Shown: piece after piece, positions 34,801 to 46,889 of the stretch
How positions within the stretch are numbered: the first letter of the stretch is position 1
Layout: the number at the start of each line of letters is the position of its first letter
Assembly (NCBI GenBank): GCA_963969365.1
Contig: OZ017756.1
Location: 124,001-188,000, forward strand
DNA length: 64,000 bases
Direction: 5' to 3'
From: Asterochloris sp. CNOR1
Taxonomy: Eukaryota; Chlorophyta; Trebouxiophyceae; Trebouxiales; Trebouxiaceae
The notes under the pieces: generated by a model
The model's database searches: none
Seen by the model: the letters and a program-made list of their open reading frames with translations, nothing else
Told to the model about the DNA's origin: nothing
Position numbers and translations under genes: made by a program

Positions 34801-37800
34801 CCTGCTGTGGGCGCGGCACAGGGCTGATGCCGGGCTCAAATCGAATGCATGGGTGTACTGCTCATCTGCTTGGATGTTGCGATGCTCCTGGGTTCAGCAA
34901 CAGGCTGCCGCAGAGCTCGGGAGTGCTAGCCTTGGATGCATTGGCACATGCGCTTGCATGCGCGTGTGCCTTGCAATTGGGCCGTGTCTCAGTGCTGGGT
35001 GCAGGTCCAAATGTTGGTGTGACATATGCATGGGTTTCATGAATGGCCCACCATGACCATGCTGTTGCACTCCTGTTGGTGGAGCACTTGCCCTGAAACA
35101 CTAACATGCAGATGTATCGAGGCCAAGCTCCACGGAGCGTCCGCCAGTGTCGGCTCTTGCACCTGCAAAGTGCTTTTGATCTGACTGAGAGGCATGGGGC
35201 CCTGCAATGCAGCTCTACTCAGGCCTTGTGCTGCTCTGCCATGTGCACCACCATTTTTATGCTGACTCAGGATATGCTGATTGACTGTGGCCCTCCTCCT
35301 TGCCTGCCTGCATCTGATATGCTGGCTGACTGAGGCCTTCCTTTGCCTGCCTGCATCACATGTGCTGGCTGACTGAGGCCCTCCTCCTTGCCTGCCTGCA
35401 TCACATGTGCTGGCTGACTGAGGCCTTCTTTGCCAGTCTGCATCACATGTGCTGGCTGACTGAGGCCTTCTTTGCCAGTCTGCATCACATGTGCTGGCTG
35501 ACTGAGGCCCTGCCCCTTGTCTCTGCCTGCAGCTGGGCTTCTATGGCTTCAACCCTGGAACCATGGGCCAGATCATTGCAACAGACGGCACAGACTTTGC
35601 CATAGTGAGCAACAACAGGCTGCTCATATGCCATTAGCAGCAATGGGGTTGAGAGAAACTCTGTTTGGGGCGGGCAGCAGGCACATGCCGTTTTGCTGCG
35701 TCCTGTGGATAGCTAGGCTCATCAGCCGCCTTGCATCTTCATGTCAGCAGCACTACTCGGATGTGTGCATGCCCCAGCCAGTGCTGCAAGCTGGACCTGG
35801 AGCTGGAGCTTAGCTCTGCATTGTTCAACGGCATGGGCGGCGTCTTGGGCAGGTAGACATGCTTGCTAGCTCTGGACAAGACCCAGTCCTGTGCACAGCC
35901 CTGCAGGAGACCTGATGTTCCCCTTGCACCCATCTTGCAGCAGGCGCCTATGGCTGCATCACTGCAAACAGGATGGACTTGGCAGCTACATGTAGCACGT
36001 AGCACACTTGTCTTGATGCCGATGGTGGGTGACGGTGTGGTGTGTCATGCCAGCACAGCAGAGTACCTGCAATGCAGCAGCGCCAAGGTATCCCAGCCAC
36101 AGTGCTGATTGTGCTGAGCGGTGAGGCTGGCTGCAAGTAATGCATGAGGCCATGGCAGCCAGCGTGAGAGACCCCTTTCCCCTGCCGGCAGGTGGTTGCT
36201 CGCTGCGCCATTTCGACGACCATGGGCGCCTGCTTCGGCGGGTGCACTGCGCTGGTGGTGTCCCTCATCTACTACAGGATCAAAGAGGGGAAGATCATCT
36301 GGGACCTGGGCCCCTGCTGCAATGGCGCTCTCACAGGTGAGTCATGTTGCAGTTCCGCCCCTTTCAGGACACGGCCATGTCAATCATCCTAATCCGTGCT
36401 GCAGTGGGGGCTTGAGTGGTGTGCAGGCACTGTGGGATCCTCCATTCATTCTTAGATGTGCCTAGAGGTTTGCTGGGCTGCCCAGAGCTTTGATGCACTG
36501 GCGCTGTCAAAAGTGGGTAATGTTGAGCTTACAGTCTTGACTCCTAGACCAGTGGTTGCCAGGCCCCTACAGGTAAGGACACAAGCCAGACAGTGGGGCC
36601 GACAAATTCACAAACCTTGGGGCGGGCTTCTTGACTGTGCTAGGACCCGGTCCCGGCGCCCTTACAGGTATCACCTGCTCATGCCACTGCACAACTTTTG
36701 TGAATGTTGACCGTCTGCTGAGCAGGAGCTCTGCCGCGTCTTTCCTCCTGTTATTGCAGACATGCAGAGCAGGCCTGCTGGGAGCGTTTGTGCATGCCAG
36801 CCTGGTTGCAGTCAGGGTGTATGGGGCATGCTCCGCTTTGCAGAGGCTGGCCAGCAAACTTGGAAGTCAAAGATATGCAGCAGCAGTGTCAAGCGGAGGA
36901 GACAGAACTGCAGGGAACTGTTGCCCAAACCTTTGTTGTCTGCCTCCTCAGTGGCTGGCTGTGCAGCTGCACTCCCCTGTCGAGGGCCCAGCTGGAGCCA
37001 CCCCACTCACTCCCTGCTAGTCATGCAGGCATGGTGGCAGCACCTTCAAAGGCAGCTATGCCACTCAATTGGGCCACGGCTTGCCCTGGGCTGATTGTTC
37101 TGTCCCAGCTCAATCCTCGCAACCCCTGCAGGCATGGTCGTCATCACATCTGGCTGCGCGACCTATGAGCCCTGGGCGGCAGCCATCGGCGGCATCATCG
37201 GTGGCCTAGTCGTGGTTCCCGGCGGCTGGTTCATGCTGCACGTCTGCAAGGTTGACGACCCAGTGGATGCCTTCACGGTGAGTGGCACCACCTCTGAGGC
37301 TGTGGGTCTCACCCAGGCATTGCATTGCATTGATTGCTGAGCCGCATGCTTGGCAGGGACAGCCGAGAAGGGCCAGCGCTTGTCACGCAGCATTGCATGC
37401 TTCTACGCTCTGCGCGGAGGCTGCTGGCACAGTCACCTCGCTCCAGCAGCTGGAGCACCAGTGCTGCTGGGGTGCAGAAGTGCCAGCAGGCAGATCAGCA
37501 ATCTGTTGCTGGCTCCCCGCTGGATGCACCATCTTGCTGCACTGCTGCTGGCTCTCCGCTGTGTGCGCTATCTGCTGCACATCGTGGTCGCCGATGTGAG
37601 CGTGGTGACGCTCGACCACATTGCTGACATCTCAACTTTTCTCCTGCCAGCTGGTGCTAAGCCTTGCAGCACACTGACCAAGTCTGGCAAGCACACTGTG
37701 AGATTTGTTGTTTCTTTTGACCTGCAGGTTCATGGCATGGGAGGTGCTTTGGGTGTCTGGTGGTACTCCCTGGCCGCCAAGGAGGGTTTCGTGCACGAGC

Positions 37801-39286
37801 TGTACGGTGAGGCGCTTGCAGTGCCCACAGCGGTGCCCTGCCTTGCGCAGACTTCTCCTCTTTGTGCTGCGTGCCTGCATCTTTGAAGCTGTGTCCCTGC
37901 AAAGAATGTGAGCACCCTTTGGCTGCGCAAGCGCCACCACTCTGACATCCTGCTTTCCCAGCACTGACGGCCACGGCAACACGCTGCATATGCTTTCCTG
38001 CCATGCAGGCGCCACCAACCCTGACGGCGTGACTCCCCGACACTATGGCTGGTGGATGGGCGACGACGCAACCATCCTGGGAGCCAACACGGTGTGGATT
38101 CTGGTCATCTTTGGCTGGACGATGGGCATGATGCTGCCCTTCTTCTACGGCCTGAAGCTGTGCGGGTGGCTGCGCGTGTCTGCAGAGGAGGAACTGGTGA
38201 GAGGGCCCTGCCAGCTGTTGACTTGCAGTCTCTGGTGCCTGTGGACGAGGCATGTGTCAGAGAGCCCTGCCAGCTGTTTGCTTGCAGTCTGTGGTGCCTG
38301 TGGAGGACGAAGTGATGTGAGAGGCCTGCCAGCTGTTGCTTGCAGTCTTTGGCTGGACGCTGGTCATAATGCTGCCCCTGTTGTGTGGCTCAAAGCCGGG
38401 CCCAGACCTTTGGACATCTGGGCACTTTGATCCTGCCACCTGGAGATATCCTGCTGCAAAGTAGCAGGGCTTTGAGCAATCATCGGTCGGCCCTGTTCAG
38501 CAGTCCTGCAACACCTGTATTCCACCTGCTGTGCCAGCCTGTGCCCTGCTGCAGAGCGGTGTGAATGGTTCCCAAGCATGGTGGGCACGCCTCACCCCCC
38601 TCTCTGCCTATGCTGCACAAACTGCCTGTTTGACCTGGAGCCTCTTTGTTGCAGGCTGGCGTGGATGTGTCCAAACATGGCGGCCACGCCTACCCTGGCA
38701 TGGAGAAGGTGTATGACCTAGAGGTGGCCACCAACGGCATGGGCGACACCCTGCCGTCCCACAAGATGCGGGACTCTGACGACTCCAACAAGGGAGCTCC
38801 CAATGACTTACAGCTCAGGGTGAGCTGGTGTTGGCTGTGACGTTGTGTGCCTGAGTGTGTGTGCGAGGCTGCAAGGCCTGGCCTGAGATTTGGGTTACAA
38901 AGCGGAAGCGTGAGCTGTGAGTGTCATCAGCCAATGCACAAGAAAAGAGTGATGCCAATGCTGCTTGTGCAGCGCCTTTCAGTAGACTTGCACTCAGAAG
39001 GGGACAGGACACATGTCAGCTGCAAGTGCTCTGCCTCTGCTGTGCTCAAGTGGTGATGCCAGAGTATCTGGCATGTATGTGAGCATGTAATTTCGAGGAA
39101 TCAGTTCCCCTGTAAACTTCCCACCAGTCTTCTAGTCTTTCAGGCGTCCCTGTTCCAGCTGTTGACCTGTCACTCACTGCACCTTGCCTGCTGCAGGTGC
39201 GAGACTTAGAGGCCCAGCTAAAGCAGGTGCTGGCTCACCAAAGCAACTCTACAGAGCAGACCCCATTGAACACTACAGTGGTCTGA
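31858..39286 (+). CDS. AMT1: AMT-type ammonium transporter, 545 aa
   Basis: Plasma-membrane ammonium uptake channel/transporter of the Amt/Mep/Rh superfamily. Sixteen exons splice into one frame: 31858-31925, 32157-32204, 32318-32354, 32470-32520, 32994-33039, 33267-33329, 33461-33612, 34130-34307, 34621-34730, 35533-35604, 36192-36336, 37132-37277, 37728-37806, 38009-38196, 38655-38819 and 39197-39286 (1638 nt). Intron 6 uses a GC donor (TCAG|GCAAGC). Family landmarks are DVCAGGIGYYIFGWAFAYGD, GNPFIGSQMFALSG, the first pore His (H205 in GAVHMVGG), GFYGFNPGT, and the second pore His (H374 in VHGMGGALGVWW). The cytosolic tail has GVDVSKHGGHAYP, where Ser467 replaces the regulatory Thr of plant AMT1 tails. 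The N-terminus is short and starts at the first ATG of its frame. Confidence 0.96.
33740..34129 (+). repeat. Degenerate copies of AMT exon 8 start in intron 7
   Basis: CTGCAGATGTATG at about 33856, followed by GCCCAGCCACTGGGTGTCAG near 33901, mimics the real exon 8 edge CTGCAG|ATGTACG with CTCAGCCACTGGGTG. Weaker copies (CGCAGATGGGTCCTG) follow near 33985. The frames are broken. Confidence 0.65.
35278..35525 (+). repeat. Minisatellite in AMT intron 9, ~46-52 bp unit, five to six copies
   Basis: The unit TGCTGGCTGACTGAGGCC, then CCT(C/T)CTTTGCC and TGCATCACATG, repeats in tandem up to the acceptor of exon 10. Unit length varies by about 3-6 bases. No coding sense is apparent. Confidence 0.9.
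38197..38400 (+). repeat. Tandem copies of the exon 14 edge in AMT intron 14
   Basis: GCCCTGCCAGCTGTT(G)-CTTGCAGTCT recurs three times. The last copy continues into TTTGGCTGGACGCTGG and ATAATGCTGCCC, a degenerate copy of exon 14 (IFGWTMGMMLP). Confidence 0.75.
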
Positions 39287-40639
39287 GGCACAAAGGTGCT
39301 CTGCACGTCCCTTGCATGTGTTACCAGGGACGCACTGGTCAGTCAATCCGCGGTTCTTCAAGCTTACTGTCTAAGTTACAGCGCTTGGGTTGGGCACCAT
39401 GTGACACAGCGTCTCGCCTCAAGATGCTGCAGTTGAAGATGGCCCTGTGGCTATTTGGGGGACTCTGCAGACTCGGTGACTTCAGATTAACTTGAGGCAA
39501 TCTGTGCCCTGGGTCTGCTCATCAGCCGCTTACTGACCCCTAAAGCAGAAGCTCATCCGGATAATTTGACCTGAAGCGGTAGCTCTCTGATTCCCACCCC
39601 ATCAAACCTCATACCAGCCTGCATGTGGCCTGCTTGACATGTTTGCCATCCCCCTAGGTTTCACACTAGTTTGGCTACACAGTGCATTTTGATATGAAAT
39701 GCTGCCAGTCCTTGTGCGTTGTATCCCCTCTTTTACAAAGTTGGTTTTGTTGTATGCCTTGTTCCTTGTAAAGCCAGCAGCATGTGCCTGCACCCTCCCT
39801 TGAAAGGGCATGCCAGGAGGCGCACATACCAGATTGCAGACATCTGAGAGCAGCATCAAGGTCCACGACTGCGTCCTCCTGGTCTGGGTGTTGCGACGTA
39901 CAGGGTCGCGCAGCTTCACCTGGTCTGGGTATGCACTGTGGGGTAGCAGCCAGGCCTGAACGCTCACCATGATGTGGCAGTGCCACAAGATGCACTGCTG
40001 GGGGTGTACATGTGCACCACCATTGGTTTGGTACCTGCCTTGCTCCACTGGTGGCTTTGGTGTTATTGATTCCTCTCAATACACTCTGTGGGAATTGTAC
40101 ACCCAGTGCCGGTTGCATCTGCATCATGATTGTACGTGCCCAAGGCGGTCCATGCCCACTCCTCATTCAATCCGTCTTGCGGGCATCAGATGCTGTTCAG
40201 GCATCAATTTTTCATCTTCGCTGGAGCATGCCCGTCATGAGCCAGTGACTCTCCACAGTGACAACGTAAAACATCAATTGTACTGATAATATGAATAGAA
40301 AAGCAAGAAGAGAAAATCTCTGACCTAAGCCATGCCCATTCAGTCAGGCAACATGATGGCAAACAATCAGGCCCTCATCATGCAGCACTCAAGTAAGCAA
40401 TGTTTTGGATCATCCAGACATATGACACTGCCTGCATCTGCTTTGCCTGGGTGTGGTGGCAGCACATCAGCCACACATAGACACATGCAGGCTACAGTGT
40501 GCCAAGCAGCCCCACAGAAGGTATGGTGTCCTGAATGCATGCTTCTCTGCTGAATTCCAGTCTGTGGCTGCAAGTGACGCACATGCCAGAACTACAACTT
40601 GAGCAGGCACCATAGTTGAGATGGTGAGCGGTGCTGCAG
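39287..40639. other. Intergenic: AMT 3' flank and GST-like gene 5' region
   Basis: No convincing exon. The plastid transit peptide exon of the GST-like gene should lie here but could not be chosen; a plus-strand Arg/Ser/Ala-rich frame at 39784-39972 is one weak candidate. Confidence 0.4.
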
Positions 40640-43600
40640 AGTCAGCAGCAATACAAGAGGAGTGGTAAGGAGCCAAAACGTTTCACGCCAGCACCTGGTC
40701 AGATTGGGAACCTGGCATCTGCGGCCTTTCCCTTCCTTGTCAGGTCAGTGGCGTCCATTGTACTGTTCAGCATGACAGTAGCATGTGAGCAGGGTAGCAG
40801 GGAGTCATGCTCTGCACAAGTAAGGCAGGCGGCAGCGACTCACACCAAGTCACGCCTGCACGCCTGCACAGCAGTAAGGGTCTGCACATATCCTGGTTGA
40901 GGCGGGCAGCAGTATCCTACAAGTACAAGTGAGGGGGTCAGGGCCAGTGGCCCTGCACGGAGGCACAGCAATATTGCGTGGTTGCCTGCAAGAAGCAGGG
41001 CTGCCCCAGCCTGGAGGCACAACCACGTCTGCACGCCGCACATGGCCCGCACTTGTGTCCAGCACAGCAACGCCTGCATGTGACTGATAGCCTTGAAGGA
41101 CAGCAACACTTGCAGATTGCATGTGGAAGATGGGGCTGCCTTTTTAAGTAGGGACAGCATTGCCTGCGCATCACCTACAGGAGGCAGGGCTGCGCAGCAT
41201 GGAAGCACAGCGATGCCTGCTCATGTTACACAGACTTAATGCGACTGTGCCAATGACCTCAATCTGCGTGCAGGCAGCAGGGCCGCTCAGCTAGTAGCAG
41301 GAAGAAGGCAATGCAGACGCAGCATGCAAGACACACAGAAACAAGGCTCTGTAGTCCTGGCTTGCACTGCCACAATGGTCTCATGCCTGCGGCATACCTG
41401 CAGGCTGGGCTCTGGTGGCTTTGCTAGCGGCTACAGCAGCAAGCTGACAAGAAAAGATGATAGCTACGCAGTCCTCAAAGTTGGGGGCTGGCAGGTGAGG
41501 ACCTGCATGATTCAGTCTGCTCAGGTTAGGCACGGCTGATTTGTACGTCCTGTCCTGAAAGATGGGACTGGCAGGCTCTTGTCTGCGGCGCTTGACGTCC
41601 AATGCCTGGCATACTCAGGCAGCACATGTTACGCACGCAGCGTGCCGGTGCTGTGGCAGCGCTGAACTTCATGTCAGACTGACAGACATCCGTTGCAATG
41701 GTGCCCTGCCGTGCCACACCTGCCAGTGCATGGAATACCCAGGCCGCACAGGCTAAGAGCAGCGTGCTAGCTTTGCGGCAGCACAGTACCTCATGTCAGA
41801 CTGCCAGGCAGGCAGCGGCTCCGTGGCAATGATGCATTGCCCTGCCACGCCTGCCGTTGCATGGCATACACAGGCATCACAGGCTGGAAGCAGCGCATCC
41901 ATGAGTGCTGCCCTGGGCTGCAGGTGAAGGAGACCAGCCGTGTGGGCAGCTTCAAGCGGCCCCAGAAGCCCATCGAGCTTTACGAGTATGAGACCTGCCC
42001 ATTCTGCCGGCGGGTGAGCAGGCCAGCAGGGCAGGGCTGTCTTGTCTTGCGCCCAGTGCTTGGCTGTGCGACATGCATGCAGTGTAAGGCTGTGTTGTCC
42101 TGGCGACTAGTGCTGGCCTGTGCGCCATGTGGCACACTCTATCGTTGGAGGGGCCCGAGTCTGGGCGGTACTAGTGTCTACTCTGCGTGCGGTGAGGTTC
42201 GATGCTGTGCAGGCCGTTCACCTCCTGGGAAGCCCAGCGCTTGTTGTTGGTGGGTGGTGAATACCAGGCTGGACATCATAGTGATCCCACTACACCTGGC
42301 TCTTGGTGGTGTAAGCCCACAAAGCTGCTTGAGCCAGAGGCAGCCACAGCGACTGCCAGGAAACACTGTCCATGTCGACCTGCTGCTTGGCCGTGCTGCA
42401 CCTTTGCTGAGCAGTGGCAGTGCTGGACCTGCAGAAACAGGGAGAAACACCCTGGGCTCTGCAATCCAGAGAGGTTCAGGCAGCCCCATAGTCTTACAAA
42501 GCCTACGCCCTTCCTACAATCAGCTTGCCTGTTTGATGTCGCAGATCGACAATCCTGTTGCAGTGCTGCACATCCAGGGGCAAGCTTGCCCCTTGGTCTT
42601 GCAGGTCAGGGAGTTTGCTGCAGCTAAGGCAGCCGCCACACAGGCATGTCTGCATCCAGCATCGCCAGACTCTGCCTTGCTGGTGCTGCAGGTCCGTGAA
42701 GCTGTCGCAGTGCTGGACCTGGAGGTGCTGTACCGCCCCTGCCCAGCAAATGGACCCATGTGGCGAGCCAAAGCACGCGAGATGGGTGGGAAGGCTTCCT
42801 TTCCCTTCATGTATGACCCCAACACAGGTATGCCCTTGAACTTGAAGTTCCAGTCCATCTGAGGCATCCCAGTCAGCCCTTGAATCGAAAGCAATCAATC
42901 AATTCGTTTGCTACGCATGCAAAGCACTTGCGTGCGAAGCATCACTGGCAACAAATTGCTTCAGCAAGGCCATTCATCATGTGTGGTCACCAGCTGGCTC
43001 CAGATCAGCAGGGTTGGTACAGCTGCGCAACAGTGAGTCAGGCAACAGGCAGGCAGGCATTTATTCAAAGATGTCCTTTCTGTCGCTTGGGGCACTCCTG
43101 CCAGCATGTTTTGAGACAGGGGCTGCTGCCCAGACTGGTTCCTTGTCCACCCAGCCCTTATGCAGCCAGGCAGCTGCGCGTGTCCCTTTGCAGGCATTCT
43201 AATGCTTCACCGCAAACTGTATGGGGCAGGGAGTGCTGTGCGTTCGGTGAAGCCAGCTTTGTCATTGCCCACTTGTCAGCAAAGCATGGCCTTGCGTGGG
43301 GAGCAAGTGGGTGAGAGGCGTCATCACTGCATCTGGAGGCACTCAGATGCCTCAGGGCCACCTTGTTTGGGTGCTGGGCAGCCATCTGCCACTCTGTGTG
43401 ACGTTGCAGCCAAGGAGAGGTCCAAGCCATCTAAAGCATATCTGCATGCAGTTCAGAGCCTGACTCTGTCCATTTGGCGGACACGCAGGGACCGCAGAAG
43501 GCTGCAGGCTGGCCATTCAGCTGCAGTACACCAGCGTTAGTGCTCTGTTTGTCAAGAAGCGGTGGGTGCCTGCACGCACACATTGTAAGGGGCAGCAAGA

Positions 43601-46195
43601 TGGTAACAGCTGGGTCACCAGCACTTGTTGTTCAGCAAACGCTGCTTGTGTAAGCAGGCACCCCTCAGTGCAAGTCTGTAAGCTTTTACGAGGCATGGCA
43701 TTGGCGCCTGACCTGTGTCAATGGATTGCTGCATGTGCTTGCAGAAACCCAGATGTATGAGTCAGGCAATATCATCAAGTACCTGTTTGAGAACTATTCG
43801 GATGGGCAGACCAAGCCGCCGTGGGGCCTGATGCTGGGCCCCCTCACCGCCATCAGCTGCACTCTGGGCATGCTGCCGCGGGTGAGGCTGCAGCCTCATC
43901 CCAATGCTGTGTCATTGGGCTCTTGGCTGCACCAAAGCTGGGCCCCCTGAGCGTCATTGGCTCCATGCTGAGCATGCTACCACTGGTGAGCCTGCCGCCC
44001 TGGCCTGATGCTGTGTTGTGGGCCTCTCGACTGCACTCTAAAGGTGAGTCTGCAGGCCTGCACCAATGCTGGGCCCCTGAGTGTCATCAGCTGCATACTG
44101 GGCCTGCTTCTGCGGGTGAGCTTGCCGCTCTTTCCTGGGTCTGATGCTGTGTCGAGGGCCTCCTGGCTGCACCCTACAGGTGAGGCTGCAGCCCTGGGCA
44201 CCCTGAGTGAGTTCACAGCCATCTCTTGATGCTGTGGCTGTGGGCTGTGAGCTGCATGCTGGGGATGCTGACAGGGGTAGGCCTGTTAGTGGCGAGTGTG
44301 TCAAGGGCCTCTTTGGGGATGCTGCAGAGATGAGCCTGCAAGTTCAACTCAATGCTGGGTTCTTGGGCTTTGGGCCACACGCTGCCTGTCAGCCTGCAGC
44401 CCTCTTCTGGAACTGTGGTAAGGACTTCTTGGGGCAAGCTGCTTTGGGCCGGCCTGCAGCGCTGGGTTGATGCTCTGTTCTGGCTGTTTTGGTCATGCTG
44501 CTGGGGTGTAACCCCCTTCAGTCTCCATGTTGTGCTCTCGGGCTCTTGGCCACACGCTGCGTGTCAGCCTGCAGCCCTCTCCTGATACTGTGGTGGGGGT
44601 GGTCAAGGGGCGTGCTTCAGGGGGTGAGCCTGCAGCCCTTGGTCAATGCTGTGTTGTTGCCTTTCTGGGCATGCTGCCGGGGTCAGCCTGCACTTCGCTT
44701 TTACTGCTGTGGTGTGGGCCTCTAGGCTGCACACTGTAGGTTAGCCTGCAGCCCAGATGTGATGCTATCCTGACGGCCTCCCTGGACTTGCTGTCAGGGC
44801 TAGCCTGCAGTCCTGTCCTGATGCTGGATTGTAATGCTTGTAGCCGCACGTTGCAATCTGGCCTGCAGCCCACATATGATGCTGCATTGATGGACATGCT
44901 GCCAGGGCTGGCCTGCACTCTTCCCTCAATGTCATGGTGTGGGGCCCTGGGGCTGCATTCTGCGAGTTGGCCTGCAACCCTTGTTCGATGCTGTTGTAGA
45001 TCTCTGTGGGTATGCTGCTGCAAATGAGTCTGTCGCCCGGTTGCCATGCGGTGTGTGGCCTCTCAGAATTTTAGGGGAGCTCAGAGTAGCACAGCCAGGG
45101 ACACGCCTTGATCTCACAGATCCCTGCAGAAGCTTGACAAACATGGCATGCTCAAAAGGCGCAGGCAGAGAGGCTACCCGAGACTTGTAGACTTGCCGTG
45201 CAAGCCCCCAGCAAGGCATTTGTCCAAGACCTGTGGAAATCTGCTGATCCCTGGTGCTTTGCTGCAGGGCAGGAAGGGGGGCATGTACTCCAAGGCCCGC
45301 CAGCCACAGACGCCTCTCATCCTGTGGTCCTATGAGGTGGGCTGCTGGTTTGCTGCTTGCCTGGTGTCAGGCATGATGTCAGGCATGATGCCTGAAGTGA
45401 AACGCTGTGGAACACTGCATAAAGGCTGCTGAAGGTTGCCTTCAAAACTGTGCCGGCCTATGATCTGGCCAGAGATGGGCGCCCACATGTTGTTCATGCA
45501 CTTGCCATGTCAGGAGCGTTTTGTCCATCTGCCTTGCTTCTCCATTGCACCGGCCTTGTCAGGTGCACTTTGTCCTCTGCCTTGCGTCAAGCAGATGTCA
45601 CCCATGCTTGAGGTGGCCCGCGAAACACAGAACGGCTGCTCCTGCCCATGACTGGCATGGGCACACAGATGACACCACCCTCATGTTCATGCAGGCCAGC
45701 CCTTTCTGCAAGGTGGTGAGAGAGGTGCTGTGCGAGCTGGAGCTGCCCTTTGTGCAGCAAACAGTGTCGAGGGGCAGCCCGCGCCGCCAAGAACTTTATG
45801 ACCAGGAAGGCCATTTTCAGGTGGGCTGTGCAGCGCTACCGGTGGTCTTTCTGTTTTGACTGCCGGCTCAGACTGTAGCTGCACAGGGTCTAGCACACAC
45901 AAGCTGGTGTTCACAAGTGGTTGCTTGTATGCAGGTGCCCTTCTTGCAGGACCCCAACACAGGCGCCAGCATGTTTGAGAGTGCTGACATCATGCAGTGA
46001 GTCCCAGCTTGCTTTGCCGGCCGCACACTTTGCACACTGTCAGGCAGGCAGGCTGCTTGCTTGTAGTTGCTTGCTGCTCATTGGCAGCCCAGGGCCCATC
46101 TCAAGAATTTTTGCACTCTGAGAACACCAAGAAGGCAGGCACCCACAAGCACAGCTGTTGTCTACAGGTATCTGCGAGACACCTACCAGCTATGA
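40640..46195 (+). CDS. Plastid-type protein with two GST N-terminal (thioredoxin-fold) domains, 5' end missing
   Basis: Plus-strand exons: 40640-40743 (KEPKRFTPAPGQIG), 41404-41494 (LGSGGFASGYSSKL), 41924-42013 (IELYEYETCPFCRR), 42692-42827 (VREAVAVLDLEVLYRPCP), 43745-43881 (MYESGNIIKYLFENY), 45268-45336, 45695-45820 (ASPFCKVVREVLCELELP), 45935-45996 (VPFLQDPNTGASMFESADI) and 46168-46195 (YLRDTYQL, stop). All phases join, giving 280 residues plus an unseen N-terminus. The architecture matches plant chloroplast proteins with tandem GST-N domains, the first with a CPFC active site and the second with SPFC, each followed by DPNTG...(Y/F)ES. A plastid redox or conjugation role is inferred. The last three exons are repeated as relics in the array downstream. 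Confidence 0.88.
42300..42691 (+). repeat. Degenerate exon-edge copies before the third-domain exon of the GST-like gene
   Basis: CTTGCAGGTCAGGGAGTTTGCTGCAG (42599) and the segment CAGTGGCAGTGCTGGACCTGCAG (42415) resemble the acceptor and first codons of the real exon at 42692 (CTGCAG|GTCCGTGAAGCTGTC, then CAGTGCTGGACCTGGAG). They have no usable frame. Confidence 0.6.
43882..45000 (+). repeat. Array of about ten degenerate copies of an exon 3' end plus donor
   Basis: The exon at 43745-43881 ends CTGGGCATGCTGCCGCGG|GTGAGG. The following 1.1 kb repeats this edge and its flank at about 90-130 base intervals: CTGGGCCCCTGAG(C/T)GTCAT, then GCTGCATACTGGGCCTGCT, then GGTGAGC(C/T)TGC, then TGATGCTGTG(T)... 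Many copies retain a GGTGAG donor. The intron has evidently grown by serial tandem duplication of its own 5' splice site. Confidence 0.85.
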
Positions 46196-46640
46196 TCGCT
46201 AAACATGCTGGCCTGTGTTCATGATAAGATCATAAAATGACCTCGGAATCGATTTTTTGCTCAGCTCCTCGCCAATCAGACATGTCCAGCTGCGGCGTTG
46301 TCAATCTCTCTCAGATGTCAAGCAGGCTTCGCGTGTTCAAGAGTCCAACTCAATGTCTTGCCCAAGAGTGCGGCTCTGAGATATTTTCTTGTCATCATGC
46401 GTTGATTGACTGCATGCATTGCATTTCCCCATGGGGTGTGATGCAATCCAGCATGTTGTTTAGTTCTGGCATGTTATCATGAAGTTCTATGCGACTTTAG
46501 ACATGGCTCAATTGAGAGACAAGGCCACTGAAATGCTGTCTCCAGATAGATTGATCCAAGACGCAGTAGCTAATTGCCAGCTGGCACTGCAGTGTAGCTG
46601 GCTGACAAGACCCCAGCTTCTCAGCTCCTTGCCTCAGGTA
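46196..46640. other. Relic sequence related to the unknown gene family of the array
   Basis: TTTAGACATGGCTCAATTGAGAGACA (about 46496) resembles GACATGGCTCGAATGAGAGACATGG at about 57189, inside exon 2 of family copy D. The preceding 200 bases loosely match the 3' flanks of the other copies. This is a decayed zeroth copy with no usable frame. Confidence 0.45.
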
Positions 46641-46886
46641 GACCTCTTCTCCATGAAGCCATAGTCGTCCAGCACCTCATCTGTGAGCTCCCAGCCGGCA
46701 GCCTGCAACCGTCTGAACTCCCTGCTCTTGCAGGCGTTTGCAGACCTCGTCCAGGGAGCAACACCCATCCAACATCCACTTGGCCCTAAGGGTCTCGGTG
46801 TTGTCCACCCATTCAGACTCTGAGACCTGAGAGATGGAATCGCTGTCTGCATCGCTGACCTCGCCTGGGGCCTTCTCCATCGTCAC
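46634..46886 (-). pseudogene. Small acidic protein with GWEL...DYGF motif, frame-shifted
   Basis: Reading minus from about 46880 the frame gives MEKAPGEVSDADSDSISQ and ESEWVDNTETLRAKWMLDG to CKRLQEQ. One base later the coding sense moves to EFRRLQAAGWELTDEVLDDY, GFMEKRST and stop (46634). The two parts overlap at about 46735. The C-terminal GWEL-x-V-x-DYGF pattern resembles short plant, algal or cyanobacterial proteins of unknown function (from memory, unchecked). The frame break is a genuine lesion or a single-base assembly error. About 80 residues if restored. Confidence 0.45.
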
Positions 46887-46889
46887 ACA

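Noticed and set aside
35278-35525. Regular repeats with spacer-like variation suggesting a CRISPR array
   Set aside because: Units are contiguous and similar across their whole length with no unique spacers, inside a eukaryotic intron: a minisatellite.
41837-42862. 341-codon plus-strand frame as a complete gene
   Set aside because: It links two real GST-like exons (41924-42013 and 42692-42827) through an intron that happens to stay open; splice phases support removal of the middle.
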